Shown here: piece after piece, positions 45,819 to 55,006 of the stretch
Position numbering within the stretch: the stretch's first letter is position 1
Layout: every line of letters starts with the position of its first letter
Position numbers and translations under genes: made by a program
Notes under the pieces: model-generated
Database searches by the model: none
What the model saw: only the letters and a program-made list of their open reading frames with translations
What the model was told of the DNA's origin: nothing
Assembly (NCBI RefSeq): GCF_000027225.1
Contig: NC_013892.1
Span: 1,426,001-1,490,000, forward strand
Length of the DNA: 64,000 nucleotides
Reading direction: 5' to 3'
From: Xenorhabdus bovienii SS-2004
Lineage (GTDB): Bacteria; Pseudomonadota; Gammaproteobacteria; Enterobacterales; Enterobacteriaceae

Positions 45819-46625
45819 ATGAAAACTACATTAAAATTACTAACAATATTACCGATTACCTTGTTCTTAACAGGATGTGAATTTATATCCAATGCTATTT
45901 CAAGTTATTGGCAAACTTATAACGATAAGTCTGAACCATTCTCACCGCCTGAAAATAATCAATGGATCACTGTTGAAGGCATTGCTCCCCCAAACACTAA
46001 ACCTAATTTAGTTACTACTTATGCTTCAAATAGATGTCTTGCTACTCATAATACTGCAAGTGGAAAACTCTATCACCTCCCAAGATATCACTGGAACAAG
46101 TTTAATATCTCAACAGACCCTGAAACGGGTTCTTTTAAGGAAAAAGTACCTTTCCACGGAGGGGGGTGGTGTCAATGGAAAATCAATACCGTCACAGTAT
46201 CCCTTGTCTACAATGAAGTTAATCAGTTAATAAAAGGAGCCGTTCCTTATGATGGTACTGGTATAAAAGCTTTTATTAATGGCGCAGAAAAACCTAAAGA
46301 GATGAAAGAATTTTTAAATATTATTGACTATAGACCAACTATTTATCCTTTTTTAAGAAGAGATTATGATGATGGTGATAAAATAGGATTATATGGAAAA
46401 AGTGGAGGGTTGTCATATTTTGGATTAAGGCTTATAGAAGGAAATGATTGGAAAATCAATTACACGCCTATTTTAGATGAGAGCAAAATGCCAAAAATTA
46501 TTATCTCAGAAAATCCGCCTGGTGTATATCCTAGAGGAAGTGCAAGGGTTGAATACCCAGATGGAAAAGTGGATTTAAACAGAGATTCTATTGATTATTG
46601 GAAAATAAATAATACATCTCAATGA
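45819..46625 (+). CDS. DUF3304-type lipoprotein, probable immunity protein to the lipase
   Basis: 268 residues with a lipoprotein signal ending LFLTGC (~20), so it is anchored on the periplasmic side. GGGWCQWKINTVTVSLVYNE and the ISAISSYW-like start resemble DUF3304 proteins, which follow Tle genes and bind the lipase to protect the producer. It begins nine bases after the effector stop, with similar AT-rich composition. The pairing is inferred from position and family. Confidence 0.75.
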   Translation: MKTTLKLLTILPITLFLTGCEFISNAISSYWQTYNDKSEPFSPPENNQWITVEGIAPPNTKPNLVTTYASNRCLATHNTASGKLYHLPRYHWNKFNISTDPETGSFKEKVPFHGGGWCQWKINTVTVSLVYNEVNQLIKGAVPYDGTGIKAFINGAEKPKEMKEFLNIIDYRPTIYPFLRRDYDDGDKIGLYGKSGGLSYFGLRLIEGNDWKINYTPILDESKMPKIIISENPPGVYPRGSARVEYPDGKVDLNRDSIDYWKINNTSQ

Positions 46626-46663
46626 GGATGATAATAAATATCATTTAAGTAATGAATTGAAAG

Positions 46664-46697
46664 TAAATAACTGCGATAATAATATCGTGGTTATTTC
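46664..46697 (+). terminator. terminator of the T6SS cargo operon
   Basis: AAATAAC-CGATA/TATCG-GTTATTT folds into a long stem with a tiny loop ~40 bp after the immunity gene stop, followed by CTTTG. This separates it from the decayed ISAs1 element. Confidence 0.65.
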
Positions 46698-46835
46698 TTT
46701 GAGATATCACTAAAAAAATTTACAAAACACTTTTAATATTCGAAGTGATGAAAGAAGTCACCACCTTCTTTCAGTATTATTTCAGTAGCGCAAAGCAGGA
46801 TGGATATCAGGGCGCGAGCATATTTTGATTGATAT

Positions 46836-47921
46836 CTATCCAAAGAACACTTGTGCACGGTAATCATCACTCCAGCCTGCTTTTTTAAGTTTATTTCTTT
46901 GGCTGGGAGCACCACAGTTACATTGTTTTACCATATTCAATACGATACGCCGGAATAACGCCAAAATTTCAATGGCTCCGTCCAGAACAATACGTGAATC
47001 ATCCTCTTTAAAAACCACATCAAGGATATAATGTTGACTATTTTCAATCCGCCAATGCTGTCGGATGTAGTGCCCTAAGGACTTGTGTCGGGGAGAAAGT
47101 GAGCTGATATAGTAAGACGTATCTACCGTGTCTTTGCCGTTTTCTGACCGATGTCGTTCGACCGCGATGATACTGCGAATTGTTGGCCATTTTTCTGCCA
47201 TTTCAGGGGAAAATTGAGGTTTGAGCTGGAAAACATAGCGCTCTTCCCTACGTCCATGCGCTTCTTGCTTAACTTCAGTGACAATTTGTTCTTTACCTAC
47301 ATCAAACACCGCCTGAAATTGTAATTGGACAGCAGCCCATAACTTAGGCTGATTTTTCTTTACCTGAACAACCATATGCGCTTTCTTTTCACTGATTTTT
47401 TCCACTGTTTCACGCTGACAATGTAGGGCATCAAGCGTCACAATACTGCCTTTTAGATTAAGAATATCCAACATTTGGCGAACAACTCGAATTTCACCGT
47501 TTTTCGTGGTTGTGGCTTTCTGGCTCAACACTAATCCCCGTTCGGTGTCATACGCTGTGACCAATTGGACAGCATTTTTCTTTTCATTCCGGTAGGCCCG
47601 TCTCAGGGCTTTTCCATCAAAGGCGATGACGGGTTTATCGCCTAACTCACGCTGTTCATTAACCCAGTTCAGTAAAGCTTCCAGCTCGATAGCCCGCAGT
47701 ATTCTCGCAATGGTATGTCGACGGGGTATTCCATGGGAAAAAGCCCGGTATTCCTGTAACCACTTAATTTTGGCTTGCCCGTAAGTTTCAATGTCTTACC
47801 AACCTTCGGCTCCCGCCATAATGGCACTGACAACGAGGAAAATAATATCAACCAGATCGTATTGACGATTAATGTCAGAGCGGGTTTCTTTCACAACGGA
47901 TAAATGTTCAATCAGAGTCAT
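46836..47921 (-). pseudogene. ISAs1-family transposase with one nonsense codon
   Basis: Starting at 47921 (MTLIEHLSVVKETRSDINRQ) the frame runs through MAGAEGW, then an in-frame TAA at ~47795, and continues unbroken (DIETYGQAKIKWLQEYR, VIAFDGKALRRAY, VTLDALHCQ, RQHWRIENSQHYILDVVFKE) to the stop at 46836. Only that stop codon disrupts an otherwise whole ~360-residue transposase. The element separates T6SS genes from the following fragment. Confidence 0.85.
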
Positions 47922-48025
47922 AGGTAAGCAAGTAAGAAGGAAAATAAGTCTCATTAGATCATGTCGTTTGCCTTCATACAAGAGATGTTAAAAAAGTATG
48001 CCCGCGCCCTGGTGTTTATGCGGAA

Positions 48026-48532
48026 GTGAAACAAACCCAGTGTCCGGAAGAATTTAAAAATATCATGACGGATATGCTGAACATGTCGGCGGAACAGTTC
48101 ACGTTTGAAGAAGTAAAACGACCGAAACCACAGGGAAAATGCACACCTCAGTTACAACAGTGCATTAATGATTTTTTTACCGGAGTCAAGCAAGATCGCA
48201 CAGATGAAATTATGGCTTTAATCAGGTCTCCCATGGATGAAAACGAAGAGGAAAATATTCTTTATCTTCGTAAACTGTACTACGGACACTATGAAAGCCC
48301 ATATCAGAGAGATGATTTAGTTAAAAGTGAAATACATAAAACAGTGGTATCGGAGATCTACAACTACTTTGAATCGCTCGATAAAACTAGAAAACTTGAG
48401 AATGGCCGGGATCTTTTTCCCTTTCTTTTTAGCCCAAAAAAATATGATATCAGCACCATTGTGCCTAAAAATGTGAGTTTATGCGAAGTTTTTATGAATA
48501 TGATCCATATTCAGGATGAGAAACTCATGTGA
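48026..48532 (+). CDS. unknown protein, 5'-truncated next to ISAs1
   Basis: 168 codons from a GTG at 48026. The frame is open further left (RPGVYAE before it), and no ribosome site precedes the GTG, so its original N-terminus was probably lost to the ISAs1 insertion. The protein is helical and charged, with LQQCINDFFTGVKQ and YLRKLYYGHYESPY. I recognise no family. It may be the end of another T6SS-linked effector or immunity gene, but this is only suggested by position. Confidence 0.4.
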   Translation: MKQTQCPEEFKNIMTDMLNMSAEQFTFEEVKRPKPQGKCTPQLQQCINDFFTGVKQDRTDEIMALIRSPMDENEEENILYLRKLYYGHYESPYQRDDLVKSEIHKTVVSEIYNYFESLDKTRKLENGRDLFPFLFSPKKYDISTIVPKNVSLCEVFMNMIHIQDEKLM

Positions 48533-48540
48533 TAAAGCGT

Positions 48541-48561
48541 CAGAAGAATATTTATCTTCTG
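48541..48561 (+). terminator. hairpin between convergent genes
   Basis: CAGAAGA and TCTTCTG with a 7-nt loop lie just after the 48026-48532 frame. There is no strong T-run. It may serve the plus-strand gene. Confidence 0.4.
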
Positions 48562-48719
48562 GTTTGGCCTGTTGCTATAGAAAGACCAAACCAATGACAT
48601 TGCATATTCCACCTGCCAAATAGACTCTGCCATTACCTCAAACGGAGTCTATTCTTTGACAAAAGAAAGGAGCAACATCATGGATCAATTTGGCAAAATC
48701 ACGTAAACACAGAACCGCC

Positions 48720-51700
48720 TTAGCTTCCACACGCAAACGCCAGCCGATGCCAGGCATTACGCATCCAGCTATCCGATTCTGCCCAGAATGCCCATTTTGT
48801 CTGCGCATCCATTGAACCGGAACTGGCAGAAAGATAATCCGTGGAGACCACATAAAACTCCCTCACCCAGCCCTCATAGTGATAAAAATTTCCCCATTCT
48901 TCATAAAGCCGTTCAAGTGCATATTTGGGCGCAATCTGGCTGCCGAGTGATTGGCAAATTTGCGTTGCATTAAAATAAAAATCTTTCGTTATGCCTGAAC
49001 GCTCGAACCAGGTATCGCTTGTTAAGGTCAGTACCACCTGCTGCTCTGCTTCATCGGTACCTGTCAGTCTCACGCCGTCAGGGCGTTGCTGTACGACCAC
49101 CGTATCACCGGATACTGTGACCGCCGGAGAATCACTCTGCCAGTTCACCCGGCCTGTATTATCGGCGATGATAATGCGAAATTTCGCGCCCCGCCAGAAA
49201 ACTGAAGGCCCCCGGGTGCCAAAGGCTTTCTGGTTGGCATTACCGCCCTGACTGTCAACGGCAACGGTATCGGCAATACGTAATAGCGGGATAAATTCCA
49301 CCGTTGGCGAGATAACTTCCTGGTCATCAATAATGGTTGTTACTGAAGCTGTACCTGCCTTCTGGCTGCGCAGTGTCGCACGGGCTTCACCGTTTTCATC
49401 GGTTTCAATCTGAGCGTCTGTAAAGTGACCGTTGTCCGAGCGCCACCAGACAGGGATACCGACGGCGGGTTGTCCGGTCAGGTTTTTCACCGTCACGGTC
49501 AATATGACGCTATCCTGACCATTGGCAATCATGCGGGTTTTATCTGCACGCAGGGTGGATGTCAGCACATCATCAAACCAGAGCGTCGGGGCGGTCACCG
49601 TCTTATCATCAACCTGGATCCATACCCGGTGCGCACCGGCAACGGTGCTGGTCAGCTGAATTTGTGTCAATCCCTGTGAGTCGGTTCGGGTCTCTGCTGA
49701 TGACAGGATGCCATTATCCGTGTGCCAGATGACGGCCTGATTTTCAACCGGTAACCCCAGTATATCTTCAACAATCGCAGTCAATACGATAGCCTCCTGC
49801 CCGTTTCCGTTGGCGTGGGTTTTATCCGCGATGATAACGGATTTCAACTGACGCTCAAACGTGACCCCGCCCGCCGTGATGATGGTACCTGACATGTCAG
49901 CGCGGACACGGGCGACACCGGCTTTCCGGCTGATAACCCGTGCCCGGGCTTTTCCCCTGCTGTCGGTGATAACCTGTTCATCGCCAATCTGGCCATGATC
50001 TGTTGACCACACGATTTCCCTCCCCACCATCGGCTGGTCAGCCGCATCACGCACGTCAATTGTGCAAAGCGCACTGTCCTGTCCATCGGCAATGGCCGTA
50101 CTTTTGTCACAGGTCAACGTGTGGGTGAGTGCGGGTAAAAATTCAACCGGTGAAGCCGTGAACGTCTCTTCACCCGCCATCACCGACACCTCTGCGATAC
50201 CGGAGGGCAAACTGACTAATGCGGCAGTGGCCTGCCCGTGCTTATTGGTTGTTGACGGCAAGGTCAGGAATTTGCCCCGGCTGGTTTGCCACTTAACGGA
50301 CTGGTGAGGAACGGGGATACCAGCAGCATCCTTTACGGTAACGGTAAACGTCACGGCATCTTTACCATCCGCTCTGGCCTGCGTTTTGTCTGTGGTGATA
50401 ACAGGCTTCAATACCGCGCTGAAGTGCACCGGCAAAGCCACAGTGACATTATCACCAACCGAGACCTGTACGCTATGCTCCCCGTGATGATGACTGCTCA
50501 GCAACACTGCCGCCAGCCCCTGTGCATCAGTTTTCTGTGTGGTTTGTGAAAGTTTGCCTTTGTCACTTGACCAGCTCACCGTTTGATCGGGAACAGGCTT
50601 ACCGTCACGATCTTTCACCATCACGGTATACATCACACTGTCCTGACCGTCCGCCCTTGCCTGCGCCCGGTTTGCGGTAACCTGCACATGGATTTCCGTC
50701 GGCTGGATAAAAAGGGTGGTTTCCGATGGCCGGGAACGATTGCCATGTTTATCAATGGCAATGCCGGAAAGCCGGATCACTTTATCGATGGCTTTCGGCA
50801 AAAGCAGCATGATTTTATCAGGCGTCTGATGAACAATTCTGCCGCCGGCTTGCTGTAATTCATCAGCCCGGAGTTCTAAACGCGCCAGCAGATATTTGGA
50901 GGTAATTCGTGGCGTAAAAGTGATGATTTTGCCTGCATCGCCTTTAAGCTGAGCGGGAAAATCCAGTGTTATCAGTGTCTGCTTGCGGTAGTCCAGCACC
51001 ATATTATGATTCCGGTTGACAAAATCTGTCCGTCTGAATGTCAGGCTGCGTAACGGCGCGACTGCGTTGGGATCGAGCTGTTGTGCCAGCGGGACGCCCA
51101 GCTGATAATTGAGTGCCAGCGTAAAACGGTTATCCCGGTGATCCTGTTTTCCCTGCCGGACATCCGCGCCCAATGTAACTAACGGCACTGGCGTGTATGT
51201 CAGCCCGGCCGTCAGGCTGTAAGGATTGTGCTGACGTTTGTTGTCACCGAATAAACCCACTTGCTGTCCGTAGTATTGTTCAAACATCACCTGCCCGCCC
51301 CAGTGCGGCAACGCAGGTAATCCGCCTTCTACCCGGATATCCCAGCCATTGGCGGGGCGTGCATCATAATCGCTGACTTGCCGGGATGTTTTCCAGCCGG
51401 ATAAGCGCTGGTAAAGGTTGGCAGAGAGTTTGACGTTATCATGCCAGGCTTCTGTCCCGATACCGTAACGGTGATACTGCTCCGGCCATAGTGCATCCCA
51501 GAACGCATTAGCACCCCATAACCAGTTATCGGTTAGATAGCGATAACCGAAACCCACCGAGGTTGTCGTCTGTCTGTGATCGGTTTTTACCCCGAACTGG
51601 CTGAAGGCCGTGCTAGAAGTAACGTTATACCAGGGTAACAACCAATCAAATGAAATGCCTTTTAACGAAAAACGGCTGTCGAAAGGTAAGGTAAAGCGGG

Positions 51701-51977
51701 CATTGCCGTATTGGTTAAGCCACGGAGTCAGTGTTGATGTCACTGCGGACGAGAACTGCTGAGCTGCCAGTGTTTTTGCGGCTTCACCGGACGAGTGTGA
51801 GCGGGTCAGTTGCCCCCATTGGGAGGTGATCTCCGCAAGCTGGATTGTAGTATCGTTCCGATTGTTAGGTTCTGAATCTGCATAACCATTAAGACTAAGT
51901 GACAGGCACAATAGGCTGGTAACAAAGGACTTTGCTTTACTGAGCAGAAAAAAATGACTTTTGGGGTGCACTGGCAT
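48720..51977 (-). CDS. invasin/intimin-like inverse autotransporter adhesin
   Basis: 1085 residues. Signal peptide (~1-34), then the inverse-autotransporter beta-barrel (~60-330; GFGYRYLTDNWLWGANAFWD, RVEGGLPALPHWGGQVMFEQ), a linker with a Big-like piece (~330-420), five tandem Big_1-type Ig domains (~420-920, each opening with an ADG/ANGQDS text and a VTVKD-type strand) and a C-terminal region (~920-1085) with paired cysteines (CQSLG, FACGS) like the intimin/invasin lectin-like tip. It should be displayed on the outer membrane and bind host or neighbour surfaces. It appears intact, on the strand opposite to the T6SS genes. Confidence 0.9.
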   Translation of the reverse strand: MPVHPKSHFFLLSKAKSFVTSLLCLSLSLNGYADSEPNNRNDTTIQLAEITSQWGQLTRSHSSGEAAKTLAAQQFSSAVTSTLTPWLNQYGNARFTLPFDSRFSLKGISFDWLLPWYNVTSSTAFSQFGVKTDHRQTTTSVGFGYRYLTDNWLWGANAFWDALWPEQYHRYGIGTEAWHDNVKLSANLYQRLSGWKTSRQVSDYDARPANGWDIRVEGGLPALPHWGGQVMFEQYYGQQVGLFGDNKRQHNPYSLTAGLTYTPVPLVTLGADVRQGKQDHRDNRFTLALNYQLGVPLAQQLDPNAVAPLRSLTFRRTDFVNRNHNMVLDYRKQTLITLDFPAQLKGDAGKIITFTPRITSKYLLARLELRADELQQAGGRIVHQTPDKIMLLLPKAIDKVIRLSGIAIDKHGNRSRPSETTLFIQPTEIHVQVTANRAQARADGQDSVMYTVMVKDRDGKPVPDQTVSWSSDKGKLSQTTQKTDAQGLAAVLLSSHHHGEHSVQVSVGDNVTVALPVHFSAVLKPVITTDKTQARADGKDAVTFTVTVKDAAGIPVPHQSVKWQTSRGKFLTLPSTTNKHGQATAALVSLPSGIAEVSVMAGEETFTASPVEFLPALTHTLTCDKSTAIADGQDSALCTIDVRDAADQPMVGREIVWSTDHGQIGDEQVITDSRGKARARVISRKAGVARVRADMSGTIITAGGVTFERQLKSVIIADKTHANGNGQEAIVLTAIVEDILGLPVENQAVIWHTDNGILSSAETRTDSQGLTQIQLTSTVAGAHRVWIQVDDKTVTAPTLWFDDVLTSTLRADKTRMIANGQDSVILTVTVKNLTGQPAVGIPVWWRSDNGHFTDAQIETDENGEARATLRSQKAGTASVTTIIDDQEVISPTVEFIPLLRIADTVAVDSQGGNANQKAFGTRGPSVFWRGAKFRIIIADNTGRVNWQSDSPAVTVSGDTVVVQQRPDGVRLTGTDEAEQQVVLTLTSDTWFERSGITKDFYFNATQICQSLGSQIAPKYALERLYEEWGNFYHYEGWVREFYVVSTDYLSASSGSMDAQTKWAFWAESDSWMRNAWHRLAFACGS

Positions 51978-52073
51978 GTTACTCTTTTCATTGATAGTGA
52001 AAGCGGTAACATGCCGAAAACAGGACTCAAATACTGCGTTTAATTCTTTTTTTTATCGGAGAAATTACAAGCA

Positions 52074-52547
52074 TTAGCGGCTTATCTGAACCCCATTAAA
52101 GGTATGAGTACAACATTGACACAGAACAGGAATATCCTTTGCGGATAAGTGGGGATTGACCTTTCTTAAAAAACCGGATTTATCGACAAACAGCCCGTTA
52201 TAATAACTTGATTCACCGCAGCGAATATAATCCCGTTGATCATTTTCATGTAGAGCGACTATCCAAAATACAGGATCTACCCGATCTAATCTCTGAATGG
52301 CTTCACTATAGATCACATCCCATTGTTCACCAACTTTACTCAATAGAAACATAAACAACGGTGTATAATCCAAGCCCCGTCTGTGTTTACTTTTCATGGG
52401 AAGGAAGTGCGGCATATCTTCCCTGATCAATTTTTGTTTGGTACGTTCCCATCGGTATTCACCACCATGATGATAAACATGATGTGTTGTTGTATTTACC
52501 CGACGGTAGAGTTTCTTTTTTCCTCGATTTGATTGATGGTCTCTCAT
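52074..52547 (-). CDS. unknown basic protein
   Basis: 157 residues. Basic, tyrosine- and histidine-rich N-terminus (RRVNTTTHHVYHHGGEYRWE), then REDMPHFLPMKSKHRRGLDY and PLFMFLLSKVGEQWDVIYSE. CQCC lies near the C-terminus. The order resembles a small single-domain protein with possible nucleic-acid or metal binding, but I recognise no family. It lies directly upstream of the invasin gene, 97 bp away, on the same strand. Confidence 0.5.
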   Translation of the reverse strand: MRDHQSNRGKKKLYRRVNTTTHHVYHHGGEYRWERTKQKLIREDMPHFLPMKSKHRRGLDYTPLFMFLLSKVGEQWDVIYSEAIQRLDRVDPVFWIVALHENDQRDYIRCGESSYYNGLFVDKSGFLRKVNPHLSAKDIPVLCQCCTHTFNGVQISR

Positions 52548-52580
52548 TTAGGCACTCATCTCAATTTTTGATATTATAAA

Positions 52581-52789
52581 GGGAACCTCCAAAAATTTTT
52601 CACAGCGACCAAATTGAGTAAATTACAGACAAAATACATTTCTGCAAGGTAACGCCGCTATGATCCCGCCTCGCTCTGCTTTAAAAAAAGACAAGCTGGC
52701 AACGTTTTTGTCGCTTGACCGATACCATTAATATTCCAGACCGTAACACCATTTGGTGTTTCGGAAAACGTATTGGCCAGAGAGTGTTC
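52581..52789 (+). pseudogene. IS5-family remnant with internal deletion
   Basis: The left end GGGAACCTCCAAAAA and following ~110 bp match the start of the IS5-type element at 58228. The text then jumps from AAGCTGGCA to AACGTTTTTG, skipping ~260 bp of the full copy. In that copy GCTGGCA occurs at both deletion edges, so recombination between the 7-mers explains the loss. The right side is cut at about 52789 by the IS3-like element. Confidence 0.75.
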
Positions 52790-53990
52790 TGCTCAAGAAA
52801 AACCGGATACTTTTTTGAAGGTCATTTCATATTCCACGGGCGTTAAATAATTATTGGCCGTGTGTAAGCGTGTTAAATTGTAATAATGCAGATAATCCAG
52901 GACATCTTTTTTCATCTCCGACGGGTTTTCATTATGTGTTTTGAATAGCCAATCGTGTTTTAAACTGCCAAAAAAACGTTCAATAACGGCGTTATCCCAA
53001 CAGACCCCGACATCCCCCTGATCCGTTCTCATGTCATAACTGCTGAGTAGGTCCCGGTATTGTTGGCTGGTGTATTGGCTCCCTCTATCACGATGAAAAA
53101 CACAACCTTTTGACGGCTAGCGTCAGTGATACGCTTTCATCAACACCTGACTGATCAGTGTCGTATCTGTCTCCGTTGACATATCCCATCCCACTATCCG
53201 GTGAGAAGACAAATCCATCACTATCGCCAGATGTAACTAACCCTCAGGGGTCTTTAAATAGATTATATCTCTCCCGTCCAAACTTCATTCGGCGCCAGCG
53301 GATTAAAGTTCCGGTTGAGTAGATTACAGGCTGTTGATATTGCTTTACCTTTGCGCGGAGCCCGATAGTTTTTACGCTGCCTGACGTATAATCCGAACTG
53401 TTTCATTAACTTTCGGGTGCGATAATCACTGAGAGTAAGGCCTTCTTTGCGTAATTTTTCCGCCAGCATCCGGTAACATAAGCTTTCCCGGTTTTCTTTA
53501 AATAGCGCCGTTGCCTTTCGGTGTCATTCTCGTTGTTCATCAGAAAGTAACCGAACGGGTTTTGCCTGCCAGGCATAAAACGTTGAACGACTGACCTTCA
53601 TCACTCGACATAATTGGCGAATGGGAAATGGCTCTGTCTGTTCTTTAATGAACCCACACCTTACAGCAGTTCTTTCGCAAAGAAGGCACTCGCCTTTTTT
53701 AAGATCGCCTTTTCCATTTTCAATTGTTTGTTTTCTTTACGAAGCAGCAACAACTCCTGTCGCTCATCTGAGATTAAAGAACCGGGTTTAGATTTCTCAA
53801 CATAGTGTTTCCGCCACGTCTACAGGAGTTTTGTTGGAATACCTAAGATTTCAGCCGCCTATGGGACCGTATGGCCCTGTTCAACAATCATATTGACCGT
53901 TTCTCTTTTAAAGTTATCGGTAAATTTTTGGGGTGATTTTCGTTTCATAAAGACACCTTAGTTAAAGTCATTCTATTCCTTTACCAAAGT
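52790..53990 (-). pseudogene. IS3-family element, decayed
   Basis: Minus-strand text gives, in order, an OrfA start (MKRKSPQKFTDNFKRE, ~53949), a leucine-zipper part (LLLLRKENKQLKMEKAILKK), an OrfB piece (TRKLMKQFGLYVRQRKNYRA at 53263-53469) and the OrfB end with DDE residues (DVGVCWDNAVIERFFGSLK at 52793-53032). Several stops and frameshifts separate the pieces. It is inactive. End points are estimated from TTCGGACACTT/CCGGATACTT-like tips. Confidence 0.75.
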
Positions 53991-54100
53991 GTCCGAATTT
54001 ATCAAAGCACAACACTTAAGCAGAACTGACGTTAACTAAACATTTCAGATACGGAAAAAGTCACATCACCCAACTTTTCCCTATCAGATAACCGCCTGGT

Positions 54101-54649
54101 TCATTGGGTAACGCTGGGTAAGATAGACTCATTATCCTGTTTTGGTACAATCAATTGGGCAAGAGGGACGGGAACCCGCCTGTCTTCTTTGGTTTTCAGC
54201 CAGCCATCAATATCCAGCAGCCACCAGTCATTGATACGGAGTTCATAAAAGCGTCGCGCACCATCACCATAAAACTCGTGCAGCGGCAACTGCCAGCGGG
54301 CACGTTCCCGTGCTTCGGGAAAATTGAGTCGGTAATAATCCTGATGGATACATTCGCATTCGCACTGGGGTATTTCCCGTGCACAGCCGGTAAACTGTGC
54401 ACCGTCCAGCCCTGGCGGTGCAGTTGCCTGCATATCATGACAAAACAGCGAACCGCTGACCTCTGCATGGTAGAAAATATTTTCGGAATGTCTGGCGATC
54501 CTCATCGAATACCACACCAGCCGCAACGGTTCAAATAATGGCACATAATTGACCGTAGCAGCCCAGGGCATATTGTCAGCGTGCCGACTGGCAAGGGTGA
54601 AAAAGCGCGCGTTGTTGAGCAAATAAAGGCTGCGTTGTATTAGATTCAT
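54101..54649 (-). CDS. FMN-binding split-barrel (pyridoxamine-oxidase-like) protein
   Basis: 182 residues. ARFFTLASRHADNMPWAATV (~14) and LRLVWYSMRIARHSENI (~42) follow the split-barrel flavin fold of the pyridoxamine 5'-phosphate oxidase superfamily, as do F420/FMN-dependent oxidoreductases. A YGDGARRFYELRINDWWLLD strand lies late. It is last in a four-gene minus-strand operon, one base after its neighbour, so it may oxidise or reduce an intermediate of that pathway. Substrate unknown. Confidence 0.7.
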   Translation of the reverse strand: MNLIQRSLYLLNNARFFTLASRHADNMPWAATVNYVPLFEPLRLVWYSMRIARHSENIFYHAEVSGSLFCHDMQATAPPGLDGAQFTGCAREIPQCECECIHQDYYRLNFPEARERARWQLPLHEFYGDGARRFYELRINDWWLLDIDGWLKTKEDRRVPVPLAQLIVPKQDNESILPSVTQ

Positions 54650-54650
54650 G

Positions 54651-54995
54651 TTATCTCCTGGGATTGACGATAAAAGGTGCGTCGTTCAACAAACTTGAAT
54701 CAAGGATTTCCCACCACAGAGATTGCTCGGTGCGGATTTTTTCCCATTCGGGATCTTTGCAGAGTTTTGACACCGCCCTGCGGTACTGTCCCCACGCGGC
54801 TTCGTCGGCAAATGTAACGTAATGTTCCAGACAATGGACGTTATCACCAATAGTGCGGACATACCAACGGCGTTCTCCAGTCATTTCTAGTGTACGGTAG
54901 AACCATTCGTCACGTTTTTCCACCCAATGCCAAAATGCGGTCATATCCAAATGGGCTTTTTGTGTCGGTTTCAGTAAATACATCAGATGCAGCAT
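54651..54995 (-). CDS. small dimeric alpha/beta-barrel-like protein
   Basis: 114 residues from the ATG at 54995, which has AAGGAG six bases upstream; a TTG five codons earlier overlaps that site. The short ferredoxin-like pattern (MYLLKPTQKAHLDMTAFWHW, HCLEHYVTFADEAAWGQYRR) suggests a dimeric alpha/beta barrel of the monooxygenase/NIPSNAP/EthD kind. There are no cofactor motifs. It is coupled on both sides to pathway genes, so it may be a cyclase or cofactor-free monooxygenase. Family placement is by pattern only. Confidence 0.5.
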   Translation of the reverse strand: MLHLMYLLKPTQKAHLDMTAFWHWVEKRDEWFYRTLEMTGERRWYVRTIGDNVHCLEHYVTFADEAAWGQYRRAVSKLCKDPEWEKIRTEQSLWWEILDSSLLNDAPFIVNPRR

Positions 54996-55006
54996 CAGGT
55001 TCTCCT

